This document shows positions 1 to 14,100 of a DNA stretch of 64,000 nt, piece by piece; the first letter of the stretch is position 1; every line of letters begins with the position of its first letter. Below the pieces are notes generated by a model. The model made no database searches, was not told the origin of the DNA, and saw only the letters and a list, made by a program, of their open reading frames with translations. Both the position numbers and the translations under genes were made by a program. The stretch is from Stichopus chloronotus (taxonomy: Eukaryota; Echinodermata; Holothuroidea; Aspidochirotida; Stichopodidae), in assembly GCA_021234535.1 (NCBI GenBank), contig CM037843.1, positions 32,365,200 through 32,429,199 of the forward strand, in the 5' to 3' direction.

Positions 1-183
1 ATTTTTATAAACCTCAAGAACACTGACCCTGAATAACAGCGACATTTCTGGCAACATCAAACCCGGGGGAATAACGAACCTTGCGCTCATTGGCAACCAT
101 TGAAATGATACAGTGGAACATCAAATCCTGGGAGCAGTGAACCCCTGGAACATTAGGCCAACCTTTTACTGAGGCTATGTTGT

Positions 184-412
184 ATGATAATCAAATCTTG
201 TGATTATGATGTTGTGATGATCATGCCTTGTGCTAATCATCTTGTGATAATCATGTGTTGTGGTTTTGTTGTGATAATCATATCTTTTGGTAGTCTTGTG
301 GTAATCATGTTGTGGTTAACATGTTGTGACAATCATATCTTGTACCAATCATATCTTGTGATAATCATATTTCCAAAGTTTTGCCATATGATGTGATAAT
401 CACACCTCATGA
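184..412 (+). repeat. Degenerate minisatellite of TTGTGATAATCAT-like units
   Basis: Short related units (cores such as GTGATAATCATATCTT) recur irregularly about every 15-25 bases. The open frame across it is a by-product of the repeat and has no protein features. Confidence 0.65.
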
Positions 413-727
413 TAATAGTAAACAAAATGCACTCCCACATTTTTTCTTTTTTGCTCTAAAAGTTGCTGAATACTATTTGTAAATTTCCTCAATTTTCTGT
501 TCACATTTTATCTTTTGTACAAAAAGAAAATCATACCACCCAGAGACACCAAATCATATTGTATGTAGTGCTGATAATGTATGCAGTGTCAATGATATGG
601 TATAATTTTCAAAGTTACTGAAACTGCAATCCTCAGAGACTGCAATAAAATTACCTCCATTTTGCTAAGTAATTGTCAATGTAAAGATACACATGGAACA
701 GAAGACAATCATTGCCATTTTTGTCTT

Positions 728-733
728 TTTATT
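728..733 (-). terminator. Candidate DGLUCY polyadenylation signal
   Basis: AATAAA lies on the minus strand about 1.3 kb past the DGLUCY stop. It is the first exact hexamer I noticed downstream of the stop. Only transcript ends would confirm its use. Confidence 0.25.
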
Positions 734-2053
734 TTGCTCAAGCATGCAATAAAAATACCAGTGTGTTATTCTGATTAAATCGATTTCAACTTAATCCCGT
801 AAATAATGTACTATCTGTGTATATACAAATATGTTAGGATATTTTATCTTACTTCAAGGTAGCTCACTTCACAATATGAAGTTTAATCACTTCCAACACA
901 ATGGCAATATCATATATAATTGCAGAGACTAGTACTGAGGTGATTGAGGCACATGAAACTTCTTATCTTGTGAACAAAGGTTTTGACTTTAAACGATAAT
1001 GATTAAAAGTCTGTAATATTAAATTGTATATATATATATGATACCATATATCATGCACCATTTATCATTAATGCACCTTCAACATCGATCCTTTGACAGA
1101 AAATGCTTCGGTGTGATGTGGAACTTTTGCAGTACTAGCACTATTTACTGCTGATACATTTTTAAGCTAGAAGCTCATGAATATGTATTCGTTTAAGTGT
1201 CATAGAACATAACATGGAATGTACTATCAGTAGGTGTACCACCTTCGGCTGTAGATTGGAACAATGAATCTCAAATCCGAATAAAAATGATCTGTATAAG
1301 TATCTGTATAAAACTATGTACCTTCATGTGCTGTCACATGCAGGTAGCAATACTGCTAACCAAGGTAAGGCACATTACCGTAAAACTGTGTAAAATGTAT
1401 CGAAGCACTAAAATTTTGAAATCACATATTTTCTCTTAGCATACAAAAATCAACCCGTAAGTATTGAATAGCCCATGTGCAAAATACAATATAACAACGA
1501 ATACATTAGTTTGTATTAGTAGCATTCTATGATGATGCTGATCCTGAGAATGTGGGTGAATTTTACCAGTAAGCCTGACAGTAGTCTCCTAATCTTGTTG
1601 AAGGAATAGTCTAGACAATATTTATACTATTCTCATAAAATCTATAATAACATGAAACAATATGTCAGCAACTCTCTATATGCTCCAGGTCTTCGTGTGT
1701 AGACACGAATCGTCTGAAACTGCCAGAGAGTTTTGAATCGACAGACCAAGACCCACCCCATGACGCTGTCATTTTGTAAACTACTTTGTTTATACCTCTG
1801 AAATTTACCTGCCTTGCCCATCAAGCTTGATTAAATTTGGGAGATGAAAATACTCAAATTCACACCAAGTGTGTAATCCTGTCATATTAAATTCTCACAA
1901 TCAGCCACTGATGAAAACGGGAAAGTGCTTTGCAAATGTGGTCGTTTAGTTTGGTCTAAGCCAACAAAAGCATGACTGGAACGATGAACAGAGCAATGCT
2001 ATAATTGTACTCATATTTCACATTTTACATCACTTCCACCAGTCCACACATCT

Positions 2054-2191
2054 CTAACTTATGCATTCCACCATATTCAGCAGTTTGGGCATGTGTACAC
2101 TGTAGAAGTCCAGTCCGTCCACAGCCATGCAGACCTTTTCAGTCAAATCTAGGAACTCATGGTCCATCAAAGCTCTCATAACTGTCTCCTC
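2054..2191 (-). CDS. DGLUCY: DGLUCY exon 10 (last)
   Basis: Encodes the final 45 residues (EETVMRALMDHEFLDL..., with VDGLDFYSVHMPKLL) and the stop TAG at 2056-2054. VDGL followed by a His-containing helix matches the C-terminus of DGLUCY proteins. Acceptor TTAAACAG. Confidence 0.93.
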   Translation of the reverse strand, partial: EETVMRALMDHEFLDLTEKVCMAVDGLDFYSVHMPKLLNMVECIS

Positions 2192-5100
2192 CTGTTTAAA
2201 ATGATAAAAGCAGAAAACCAGAAAGTCAAAGGACTTTGTGATTCCTTGCCAAATTTATGATGCAGAAAGGATATTAACCAACATACCACCTCACCTTACC
2301 CTCCTTGAGATACCATGTCTACAACAAAACAGTCACTGATATCCATCTACCTTACAAGGTCTTCAAACTCCACCACTGGTGACCTCATTGACCTACCTGG
2401 AAAGAATGCAGACCAACTACTCACGATGGACTACCTACATACCAACTTTGAAGTTCAAGTAACTTTCCCTCATTGAGATACCATGTTTTCAAGCTGTTTC
2501 CTCTACTGATCTCATGTGACCCTTAACCTCACCAAAACTTGACATCTACTTGGCAAGTGCTACCAATGGTTTAAGTTTCAAGTTCCAACAACTTTCAGTT
2601 GTGGAGATATATCCTTCTTAATAGGTTTTTAGAATATCCCCACTGATGATTTCAAATGATCTTTGACCCACCTGAAAAAGAATAGGGATTATCTACTCTC
2701 TATGGACTACCTACACACCAACTTTGAAGGTCAAGTGAATTTCCCTTCTTGAGATATCCTGTTTACAAGCCAAGGCATCACACACACACACACAATACAT
2801 ACACACCATCACCATCGCATAGATTAATCGTCTGACTCCGTGAAGGAATTAAAATGCAGTCTTATCACAGCACGCAATTTAAATCTTAAATATTTCAGTT
2901 GAACCAAATTGCCAACTTATCCCCGCACCACAATATCCCTCTTTCATTCACCTCCACCCCCCTCCCCCATTATTGAAAAAAAAACAGCTGTGCTTAAAAA
3001 CTGGCAGCTTCTCAATAACAAGAGCCTAAGGGCACTGTGGTTCCTTGCACAGATGTACTAATTTCAATTATGGATAAAAAGAGCACTTTGCATGACTTTG
3101 CACATTTGGACCCAAAAATCCTGAACACCCCCAGGTTCCACTAACACAGTGCTACTTTGACAAACCTTCCACATTGCAAAGCAAAAAAATACAGAGGCGA
3201 AACGTTTTACATGATTTCATAAAATGGTCCATATGAGACCAAAAATCCTGAACAACCTGAAGGAACCTCTTCTATAGTAGTAATGTGACACAATTTCAAC
3301 TTTATACAATACAATCTGTGTGAGAAGAGTAATTTTTGCATGATGTCAAAACAGACCTGTCAACTCTCCCGGTTTTTGTCCAGATCTCCCGCCCTCCCAG
3401 TTTCCTATTCTCATCTTAAATTTTTTAAGTCCATTTGCAACATTTCAGAAAATACCGAAAACAGTTAGCACAAGGCTTATTTAAGTAATTGGCCTTAAAT
3501 AAACGTACAGTGCATTGAAAATCCGATTGTTGTTTACATTTTCAACTGTCATATGGTAGATTAGTACTAATTAACTCCAATAGCAGGTTGCTTTGTAAGC
3601 TGTTAGTTTATGATGTTATACATGTACCTGCAATGTACGTGGCAACAGGCAACTAGTGCTGTGCAAATGCGTGATGATTCTCTTGGTGGCACTGTTTTTT
3701 GCTGGAAATTACCATTCTCCCTATTTTTTTTTACTTATCTCCCAATTTTTTGGCTCTGGAAAATGTAAATTTCCCTTTTTTTTTGGTGAGACATGTTGGC
3801 AGGTCTGTCATAATCTGATGGCCAATATGACCCATTTGGAACTGGGACCCACAAGTCTAGAAGAAGAGAAACAGTTTGAATGATTTCATAAATGGTCCAT
3901 GAATATGGCCCATATGAGAACAGCAACCTTGAACAACCTAAAGGTACCTTCACCATAGTAGTACTGTGACACAGTTTCAACTTAATATCATACAAATGTA
4001 GAAGAAAAGGCATTTGGCATGATTTCATAAGATGGCCTGTATGGCCTTCTTGGAACATGGACCCAAAAATCTTGAACACCCCTGGTTCCACACAAAAATG
4101 CTAATTTGAAGAACCTTTCACACTGTAAAGCAAAATATGCAGAGAAGCATGATTTCATAAAATGGTCCACATAGCCCCATATGAGATCAATAATGCTGAA
4201 CAATGTGAAGGAACCAAGTTTACCATAGTAGGAAAGTGACACATTTTCAAGTTAATACCAGACAATCTGTAAGAGAGAAGGATTTTGCATGATTTCATAA
4301 AATGGCCAATTTGGACCCAAAAATCCTGAACACCTTGGTTTACGCTACCATAATGCTAATTTGACAAACCTTTCACATTGTTAAGCAAAACATGGAGAAT
4401 GAAACATTTTGCATGATTTCATGAAATGGTCCGTATTGCCCCAATAATCCTGAACAACCTGAAGGTACCTCTGCCATAGTAATAACGTGACACAATTTCA
4501 ACTTAATACCATACAATCTGTAGAAGAAAAGGCATTTTGCATGATTTCATAAAATGGCCAAATTGGACCTTGGAACCCAACATCTTGAACGCCTCGAAGT
4601 CACCACTACCAAAATGCATGCATATAGCAAGTATAAACTTTGTCCAAACTTTTACTGCTTGAGATATCCTGTTAGAAAAGTTTTCAAAGTTTTGCCCCAG
4701 TGCTCCCAGATGACCTTTGACCTCCACCAAAAACAAGTGGGCACACCTCAATGTGGTGGACCTACATACCAAGGTTTCACTTTCATTTAACATTCCCTTA
4801 TTGAGTTAGAGTGTACCAGGACAAATGTCACAGATAAACACACACATACACGCTAACCTGACTACATAGGTTCCTTTGCTGCTGCAAGGAAACAAAAAGG
4901 ATAAGAAAATAGAACGTAACCAAGAATCACTTCACAGTTACCATTTAAAAGTTCAAGTTGAAAACACCAACATTAAAAATTACCTGCTTCTGAGTTGGTA
5001 ATGACTCCTTCACTGCTTTTTTTTCTTCTTCTGTCAATGGGAATCCCAAACCTCTTCTCCTGTGACGATCGTGGATCATATCTGATCTCAGGGCGAAGAG

Positions 5101-8100
5101 AGCAAAGCAGAGGGCATAGCCTCCCCAATTTGATACACCGCAGGCAATCACAAAATCTGCAGGGACCTCACAAGCAATGATCTCTCCATTCCACACATGT
5201 CTTTTGACTCTTTCCTGAACTTTGCCCATGCCAAGTTCGTTGCCACCGTCACCAATGGCTGAGAAAGAATTAAAAAAATTCTGGTTTTGGGTTTAAGTTT
5301 CCTATTTCATATGAAGGAGAACACCAGCATCATACTAAGCAACAAACTTGTACTCAACAGTGTTTACAATCTGTTCATGGTCTGTATGACAAAAGTATAG
5401 TCATTAAGGCAATGCATAGCTGAGAAAACATACAAGTGTAGTTCAACGACACATCAAGAGTGAGAGTAGTCCAAGATTCCCTTTTTAAGATACTGTGTTG
5501 ACACAGTTTCTGTATTTTGACTCATTTAACCCCAAATAACCTTTAAGTTCTACCACTACCGAGAGGCTTCTTCTACTCATTATGGTACACCTTTGTATTA
5601 AATATAAGTCCAAGCCTGACTTCTAGGGAAGTTTTGTAACAAGGTTTTTGCAATTTGACAAGCTTGATCTCCACCAAACATGGTGGGGTTCTTGCGTGTA
5701 ATGTGGTATACCCTAAATACCAACAGGGTTCAGTCTAAGCTTTCCTAATTAAGATATTGTGATTGTTAACAAGATATCATTTTCATCCCTGCTGACCTCA
5801 AATGACCTTTGACCTTCGCTAAAAGAGAAAGTCATCTTTTACTGATAGTGGTACACCTACAAAATAATTGTACTATCTGTCTGTGCTCTCCTTGCAGAGG
5901 TATTCTGCTAGCAAGGTTTTGTAGTTTATCAGCCTGGTTGACCTCAACTGACCTTTGACCTCCACTAACAAGAGGCCTCTTGTGCTCGATGTGTTACACC
6001 CACATACCAAATGTGAGTTCATGTCAAACTTCCCTTTAGGAGATTATCATGCTAATGCAAGCATCACAACATACGCCAGCACGCATGCATGCATAGTGCA
6101 TTTTTGAACCGACTGCTCACGACCTTAAAAGAGTCTTACCATAAATTCCATTTACATGACACCCCCAGGAGTCTCACCATTTTAATCTTGAGATTAAAAG
6201 AGGTTAATCTTGAGATTAAAAGTCTTCATGAGAGACTCACCACTCTGAATGCACCGACTGGATTCTCAGTGCATCAGATGTCCTAACAAGTTATGATAAC
6301 ACAGGAAACTGGAGACATGTCAATATTTTACTACAATTATTTTGCTACATTAGTCAGCGTTTCCATGAATGTCTTGACTCACCTGTTGTAAATATTGTAG
6401 GAATCTTCTTGGCTGCTTCAAACAGCACATCTGTATTTGTTACCAAATGACTGATCTTTTGAGCTCTCATGGTGTAGTAGTTGCCATCTGCGGCCATGCC
6501 TGGACGTTCGATGGCCAACAGGTGGTCAAAACGTGGCTTGTTGATGTCCCCTCCATCAGTGAGGTAGTCCAGGGCAGACAATAGATCTGGTGGTCCTGAG
6601 TGACCTTTCGGTGGATAAACTTCCAGCTTGAAGGGAATCTTGATAATCCCTGCAATTTGTGAGAGCAAACAAGATCAGTCACAATAAAAGTCCTCACATT
6701 TTCAATGTGTAAGACAACAGAGAGGAAACACTTGACGGAAACAGAGAATGATTAACTAATTATTTTATGTAACTTTGATCTATCAGAAAGCCAAAAAAAA
6801 AAGACCACTGCTATTCAATTCTCAATATAAATTAATTTTTCCATATGCATATTGTTCATCAGGCTGAGTTCAACAGTTTAACATATACTAACATCTTCAC
6901 TTAATTACGAGCCCTAGAAACCGCTCCACTTTTCTATTTAATTTCAGGATTATACCGCTGTATTTGGAAATACTTTTTGAGAATCAATGTTTAATTTTCT
7001 ATAGAAACTTAGAGTGACTCAGTGTGTAATGTTTGCTGATGCTATTTAACAATGACTCCAATACAGCCAGCAACAATTTTTAATTAAATAACTGAAGAAC
7101 TAAAACTCTCATGACATGTTCGATTAAATTAAAAACCCAATGACTCTCACAAATATAAAAAAGAATGACGTCAAGCTTCAGAGAGATCGACCAAGTCTAA
7201 TTACAGTAGATCATAAATTGATGTCATCCAGGGATTAAATATCGGCTAGTTTGTGGCTCCCGCAATTATTTCCACCAGGTTTTCCATGCAATAACAGTGA
7301 TAAGAACTTCTCATCTCTGTACAGAAACATACAGTAATTCCATATTGGTCAGCCGATTGAAAGGACAACGAAGGCCAGTTTTGCAGCAGCAATTGTAAGT
7401 TGTATATTCATCCAACTTAGTATTTCACGTATAATTTGTGTCATTAGTGTGATCATGGTAAAGCAAGTCATTAATAGCCGAGTTCAATCGACGAGATGTA
7501 GTCAACCCTGGACAGAATGACTTACGTCGTCTTCAAAACATTCCTTCAAAACTGCCATGTTTCATTAAATGTACCGATTTCATGCAAACCAGACTTTTAT
7601 AAAACAATTGCTACTATCTAACTACATCCTTCAATGCATAGCAGAAGAAACGGGAACTACCCTCTAGAAAATTCCAGAGGATAAAAGTGATAACATCTAA
7701 GCTAAGGTGTGAATCAAATTGCCTGACCACCTTTATGGTTGCATATTTCATCATGACATCAACAAGCAAATGGTGGACTTTGAGCACAGGAACATCAAGA
7801 TAATATCAAGACAATTTTTATGTTTGTGAAAATCAAAATCCTAGTGGGTTTGGCATCTTGCGGTTTCAAATTGGTTGAAGATAGCTTTGTTAGCAGTTGT
7901 GACACTGACATAGCATGTGCATACTGTGAGCTTTCTTGTCTTCATGAGTTTCAACCATATGCATCAGTCAGTTTATCATGAGGAATGTTCCCTTGTTCAA
8001 ATGTTCATTCCACATATTTGTAGGAGCTTGTAATTGCTACCATTATGCTTCATGTTTTATTCTTGGGGAAAAATTTGATGAATTATGTTTAAAATGGCAT

Positions 8101-11100
8101 GAGAAGCATGTTTGACAAGTCTACAAACTATACAACTATGCTTTATCACAAAATATCTGTATCTGCATGACATACTTGCTTGCGACAGTTTGGTCCAGTC
8201 ATGCGCCTGGGCCTGAAATTCCTCCCTGATGCAAACACTAATCTATCTCCTGTGGTAAATCTGGAAATTTCAAACATATATCAACATTTCTCTTATGTTT
8301 ACCTTCTGCTTTTAATTTCTGGATAATCGATTCCATAGCTTTGTCAAATCCAGCCAGAGTGTCTAAGATCATAGTCACATTGATGCCTATGCTCTGTAAG
8401 AATATAGCCAAAGCAATAGCTCCAGGTGGTCCATCGGTCTCAAACGGAACTTCCTTTTCAAAAAATGCAGGGTATCCAGTTACTATGGCAACACTGCGAG
8501 CATGGGACAGACAGAGAGCAGACTTCATTAAGTCTCCTGGTTCAAACATGCTGTCAATGCTACGCTTTCCTGTTACGACAAATAAAGATAATAACCGTAA
8601 AAAAAAACAACAACAACAACAACTAAGTCAAATCTTTCACAACACCACTGTTTCAAAGCATTGTTTCCCATGAATTAAAACTTAACATAGGTTAATTCTG
8701 CAATCAAGATACTTTAAGCAACCAACCTTCACAAATATGTAAAAGAAAAAAAATAGAAACAGCTTTATCAGGGCTATATCAACTATACCAGAAATTCTTT
8801 AATATGTTGAAGACATGTTGTTGCACAAGCCACTGATTTAATAGGGAAAAGACAGCGGCATTTTGGACGGAAATAATAAGAATGTATTCCAGCTCATTAT
8901 TACTCAGCTGCAAAGTAACTTCGAAGAGAGCAGACAAAATGCACCGATTTTCAGTTAAATTAAATGCTGCAAAGAATGTAGTGTTAATGATGCATGCTAC
9001 AATTAAAAACTAATCTACTGCCAAAAAAAAATGCCATAGAGAAAGAATATTATTTCCTCATTTCTATAGACTCTACATGCAAGAGAAATTACATGCTATG
9101 AAAATGCCGATAAGATCTCTTCCCTGATCTGGGGTCACAATTCAGAGTAGAGTAATTAGTAATAGTCAGTGACCGAAGCATACTACGGTTTGTCTCTACC
9201 ACCAAGTACCTTGCTTCCATCCTCCAAGCTGTAAGTAATCCTTACTAAAAGTTAGTAATTGTTTGAGTCCACAGTGGGCCAATAAAGCTGAGATAGTGTT
9301 AAAAAGGGGCTCATTGAGTTGACTTTGTAAGGATTTGGAAAGGACCAAACACATGAGAAATGCTTACAATGAGTGTAATTAGTCAAGTTTTGCATCCAAT
9401 AGTTATGAAAGCTGTCATAATGTTTGAACTTGTAACCCTGACTTACTGGCTGTGTGCATAGGAATTAGTACTGATGAGAGATGTGTTTGGTCACTAATTT
9501 TCACACAGCCAAATTTAATTGTTAATGACTCACTCATTAGCGTTCCTGCATGTACCACATGGGGAGGTCCTCTTAGTTTGACCATTTGCTAAGTTAAGGA
9601 AAATTTAGTGAATTTCACAAAACAATTCAATGTGCCCCTTTTATAACTTTCGTTCAGCTTCAGCGAAAAGGAGAATCATGTCATGGAGACAATGGAAACT
9701 GCTTTTCAATCATACAAAACTTATCCAAAGATGATGGCCACAATGCATACTTGATTTGGGGAATAACATATGGACCACAAAGCCAAAAGGCTTTGTGATT
9801 CCTAGCCATATGCTTATATTGTAACAAACATGAATTATCCACATAGCAAGTATGAGATCAACTACATTTATTGTTCTTGAAACACCATATTAGTAGCCCT
9901 TCAACCCAAAATGACCTGTCACCTCCTCTTAAAGCATAAAGGTACAAAAATTGATAGAAATCATCTACTCACCATGGGCACAATACACATACTAAGTATG
10001 AATCCCTCACAATTAACCTTCCTGAGATAAAGTGTTTACAAGATTTTGACTGCTAAATACTACTGAATATGAGCCATAGACATGCAAACTATGAGATCAC
10101 TTACAGTACTTCTTTTTGAAACACAGGACTTAACATGATTTTGACCATTTGATCACTGTTACCCTTTCCAAGATAAAGTGTTTACAAGGATTTCCCAGTC
10201 TGACCTCTAGTGACCTCAAACTACCTTTGACCTCCACCAAAAACGATAGGGATCCCCTACCCAGTATGGTCAACCCACACATCAAGTATGACATCAGTCA
10301 ACATTACCCTTCTGGAGATAATGTGTTTACAAGGCTTTTAGTTTAATCTTCTACTCATTATTACCAACACACAAACCAGTCATGGTTACCCTTCCGGAGA
10401 TATTATTTACATGGTTTTTACCGTTTGACCTCTGGTGACCTCAAATGACCTTTGACTCTGACCAAAAATACTAGAGATCATTAACTTAGTATGGCCGACT
10501 CATACACCAAGTATGACACCAGTCACAGTTACCCTTCTGGAGATACTCTGTTTACAAGGTTTCTACAGTTTGACCTCTAATAACCTCAAATGATCTTTGA
10601 CCTTGATCAAAAACAATAGAGATCATCTACTCAGTATGACCAACCCACATACCAAACGTAAGATCAGATGGGTACTGTTCTTAAGATATCGTGTTTACAA
10701 GTTTTTCACATTTTGACCTCTGGTGACCTCAAATGACCTCAAATGACCTTTGACCTTGACCAAAAACAGTAGGGATCATCTACTTAGTAAGGCCAACCCA
10801 CACACCAAGTATGAGATTAGTCATAGTTTCCATTCTTGAGATATCGTGTTTACAAGAAGTGTCACATACACATACACGCATACAAACACACATGACATCA
10901 CCATCACATAGATTCCTCCTGCCTTCGGCAAGGAATCAAAAAGGTTAAAATATAAGTTTCAACTTTCAGATACAATCATTGCAAGCCATCTTAGAGATAA
11001 AAGCACATATGAACTCACAACAGGAGCACACCATTTTTTAAATACACTGACATCAGGCTTGCTTCTCTGGTCCTTTAATACTCAGATATAAGGCAATGTC

Positions 11101-14100
11101 TTCAATTACACAATTTTAGGAGCCTTACAATTGTTGGTTATGCTTTTAGCGAGAAACAGTGACATGGTTAGAACTTCTGAAGAACTACTGCATTTACAGC
11201 ATTCAGATTAAAGTATGCAGGAGGATCAGATCCTGCAAGAGGAGCAGATGAAACAAGGAGGGACCTGATCTTGCTAGGAGAATAAGATAATACAAGGATG
11301 ATCTGATCCTGTGAGGAGGACCAGATCCTACAAGAAGGATCAGATTTTGCAAGGCCAATCGAGTCAAAATGCTTGCATATACTTACGATCTGACCTGGAT
11401 ATGGTTATCACCGTTTGGTGTGCACCTGACCCTGTAAAGTCGATCACATCACATAGTTTGAATGTGAGGGGATCTGATCTGGATGTTCATTTTTTTTTTA
11501 TTACATCATTACTTGCACCAAAATGAGATGCGATGGACGAGATTAGCACTGTATTTACAAAGTATAGTTCAAGAGTGAAAAGGGCTGATATGAGCAACAT
11601 TTGAAGAGTGTAAAAAAAGCAAACCATTATTGAAAGATTGTCTCAATGACTTACCATTCTGTGCATTTAAGGTTTCTGTTGACTCTTGGTAATGTAGTGG
11701 TGAAGAACCCAACTTATTTACGACATGACATGAGTAAATGTTATATGAAATGACACTTGTATGGTGTAAAATGAGACCTCCAAGTGAATTTGGTGACAAC
11801 ATAAACTGAGACCATTGAGTTACTACTGGTTGGAAATGTCATGAGTAAAGACTAAACCGGCACTTTCTTTGTCACTATATTTTGTGGGTCTTACAGTATT
11901 TTTACATGAACAGCATAGAGAAGTATAATATCAAAAACAATTCACACAGGACACCACTAAATGATAGTTACATGCATATTTTAAAATTCTCTGTTTGCAT
12001 TGTACAGCTCCTGTCAGACTAGTACTGATAGCTCACCCCTTTTCCAGTCTAAAGGCGTAGCAGAATCACCAGAAGAATGTTGTGGGAGATGATAAATAGT
12101 ATTCAAGTCTGAACAGAGGTTAAATGAGAGGTAATTTATATTCACCTGGATCATCCTTACAAAGGTTTTCCAGTTTTGTCAAGACATCTACAGCAGCTTG
12201 AGATGCAGCACTGGCTAATGGAGGATCCTCTGACAGCCAAATCACTATAGGTTGATCATTTGGGATTGGTTGAATCTCTTTGTCTTCACTGTTTGACAGA
12301 CAATCAGAGATAAACATGGACCCAGGGCAATGGGTAAATGCAAGAGGTGCATCTGTGGGAATTAATTGTGAGAAAGTTATGAAAATGAAGTATACTGGAG
12401 CATTCTTACACTGGTATTTTTTAGTAAAGAGGCATGGGAAAGTAGCAAGGTCACTTTACATAACATCTGAGAACCCTGAAGACTTAAGTCCAACAGATAC
12501 AGCTCGATATAATAAAGCTAAATGAGTCTTGCTTTCTGCACAATTCTTTTCAAAATCAGCTGTTGATATATCGCCTGCTGAAGGGTGTTGATACTAATAC
12601 TAATCAATTTCCTACATTGATACAGAACATCAGTGTAATATCAAATTCTGATAAGTTAGTGATGACAGTGCCTCTTGCAATGCCTCTCTTTTAAGATGAG
12701 TCTTCTTTTCACAGGACTTTGTACCAAAAGTGACAATATATGGGATCAATATATGGGATCAAAAGCAAGCAGTGTTACAGATTCTCAGCATAATTTGCTG
12801 ACAGGTTTCCCAACATATGATCCTCCACTGAAAAGGGAAGTTAGCTATGACTTCATTATGCAACAATAAGTGGCCAACACTCACAGCTGCACAGCCACTA
12901 GTAACTCAACATTCTCAGGTGCTTGATCACCAGAGCGATAAATATTCAGTACTCAACAACAAGTGATCCTTCAATGTTCATTGTAACTCAATAACCAGCG
13001 ACCCTTCAAAATTGACAAATACTCAGCTGCAAGTGATCATTCAAAATTCACATATGCTCAACAAAATGTGATCATTGGATATTCAAAACTCAGCCACCAG
13101 CCATCATTAAATATTCATAACTAATCAATGCATAGTTATTGTTTAGAATTTCCCAACTTTTCAATAACTAGTGACCCTCAGTATTCATAACAACTCAACC
13201 ACCAGTGATCACTGAATGTACATATTAGTGTTTTCACCAGGTACCCGCCTTACGATGTTCTGCGCAGTAGTCAAAATTACTACCAGAGTAGCATTTTCAC
13301 ACACACAAAAGCTTAGGCCTAACATTACATTGTGCTGCAGCTTAGTAATAGTACTTCCAAGTTATGCTGTAAAATGTCTCTTTTATTTTCTTTGCAATAA
13401 ACTTAACCTTGAAAGAGATGACTGTTTCTGTTGTTTTACTGTACCTGATTTGAGTTTAAGTTTTGCCACAAGCATGTTACAAAGCCTACCGGGAACGGTT
13501 ATTAAGCGGACATACAGTCACTGTCGTTTGTTTACAACATACCCTAGGCGCTAAGCCTACACTGTGACAATTCTGCATAAGAACTGAAAGAAAGCTCTCA
13601 AAGAATTTGCACATAGTGATATATGCTATAGTGTAAACAGTTGAAAATGAGTTCTCCTTGTAAGTAATGGAATACATGGTGAAGTTCATGAGCTACCTGT
13701 ACTTGAGAACTAGGCCACTCATTTTTAGGTGTTTCTTATTTCAAACCTTAGAGTAACTGAGGCCTGGTGATTGCATTTCTGCATCAGGGTTTTTTCTCTG
13801 GGTTGCAAATTTGCATATGATCCCATAACAGTGTTAACTTTGTTTCACAAGCCAACCAATAAGTTGTAAATAAATCGGGATCCCAGTCTTCCCCAGGCCC
13901 GCAAGCAGCAGTCAAAAGTTTGTTATCAGGGTGTTGTCACTTACTACACATGTCCATTAACTTTTGTTTTACAAGCCCAGCCCCACCTCAATAGATAGAA
14001 AGTTTTCAACCAACAGGACAAGTTTTAAGCCAGAAGACACTCCCAGTAATCATATCAAATGTAGTACATGAGGCATGTTCCGGCACATTGGTATCTGTAC

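Larger units (their letters stand above)
1..2053. other. Downstream flank of DGLUCY
   Basis: I see no coding region here. It contains a degenerate minisatellite (184-412), a short TA run near 1027-1040 and AT-rich single-copy-looking DNA. The part nearest 2053 is presumably the DGLUCY 3' untranslated region. Confidence 0.5.
2192..4983 (-). other. DGLUCY intron 9
   Basis: About 2.8 kb filled mostly by repeats: a tandem-core element (2225-2852), a separate array (about 3050-4600) and a second element's right part (4620-4903). Confidence 0.6.
8570..12145 (-). other. DGLUCY intron 6
   Basis: A 3.6-kb intron with a complete tandem-repeat element (9779-10943) and a GATC-rich minisatellite (11215-11360). 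A CAA run lies near 8600-8622, just inside the donor side of the intron. No other coding sequence is seen. Confidence 0.6.

Noticed and set aside
8341..8673. Plus-strand open frame over DGLUCY exon 7
   Set aside because: It is antisense to a strongly conserved exon and carries no features of its own.
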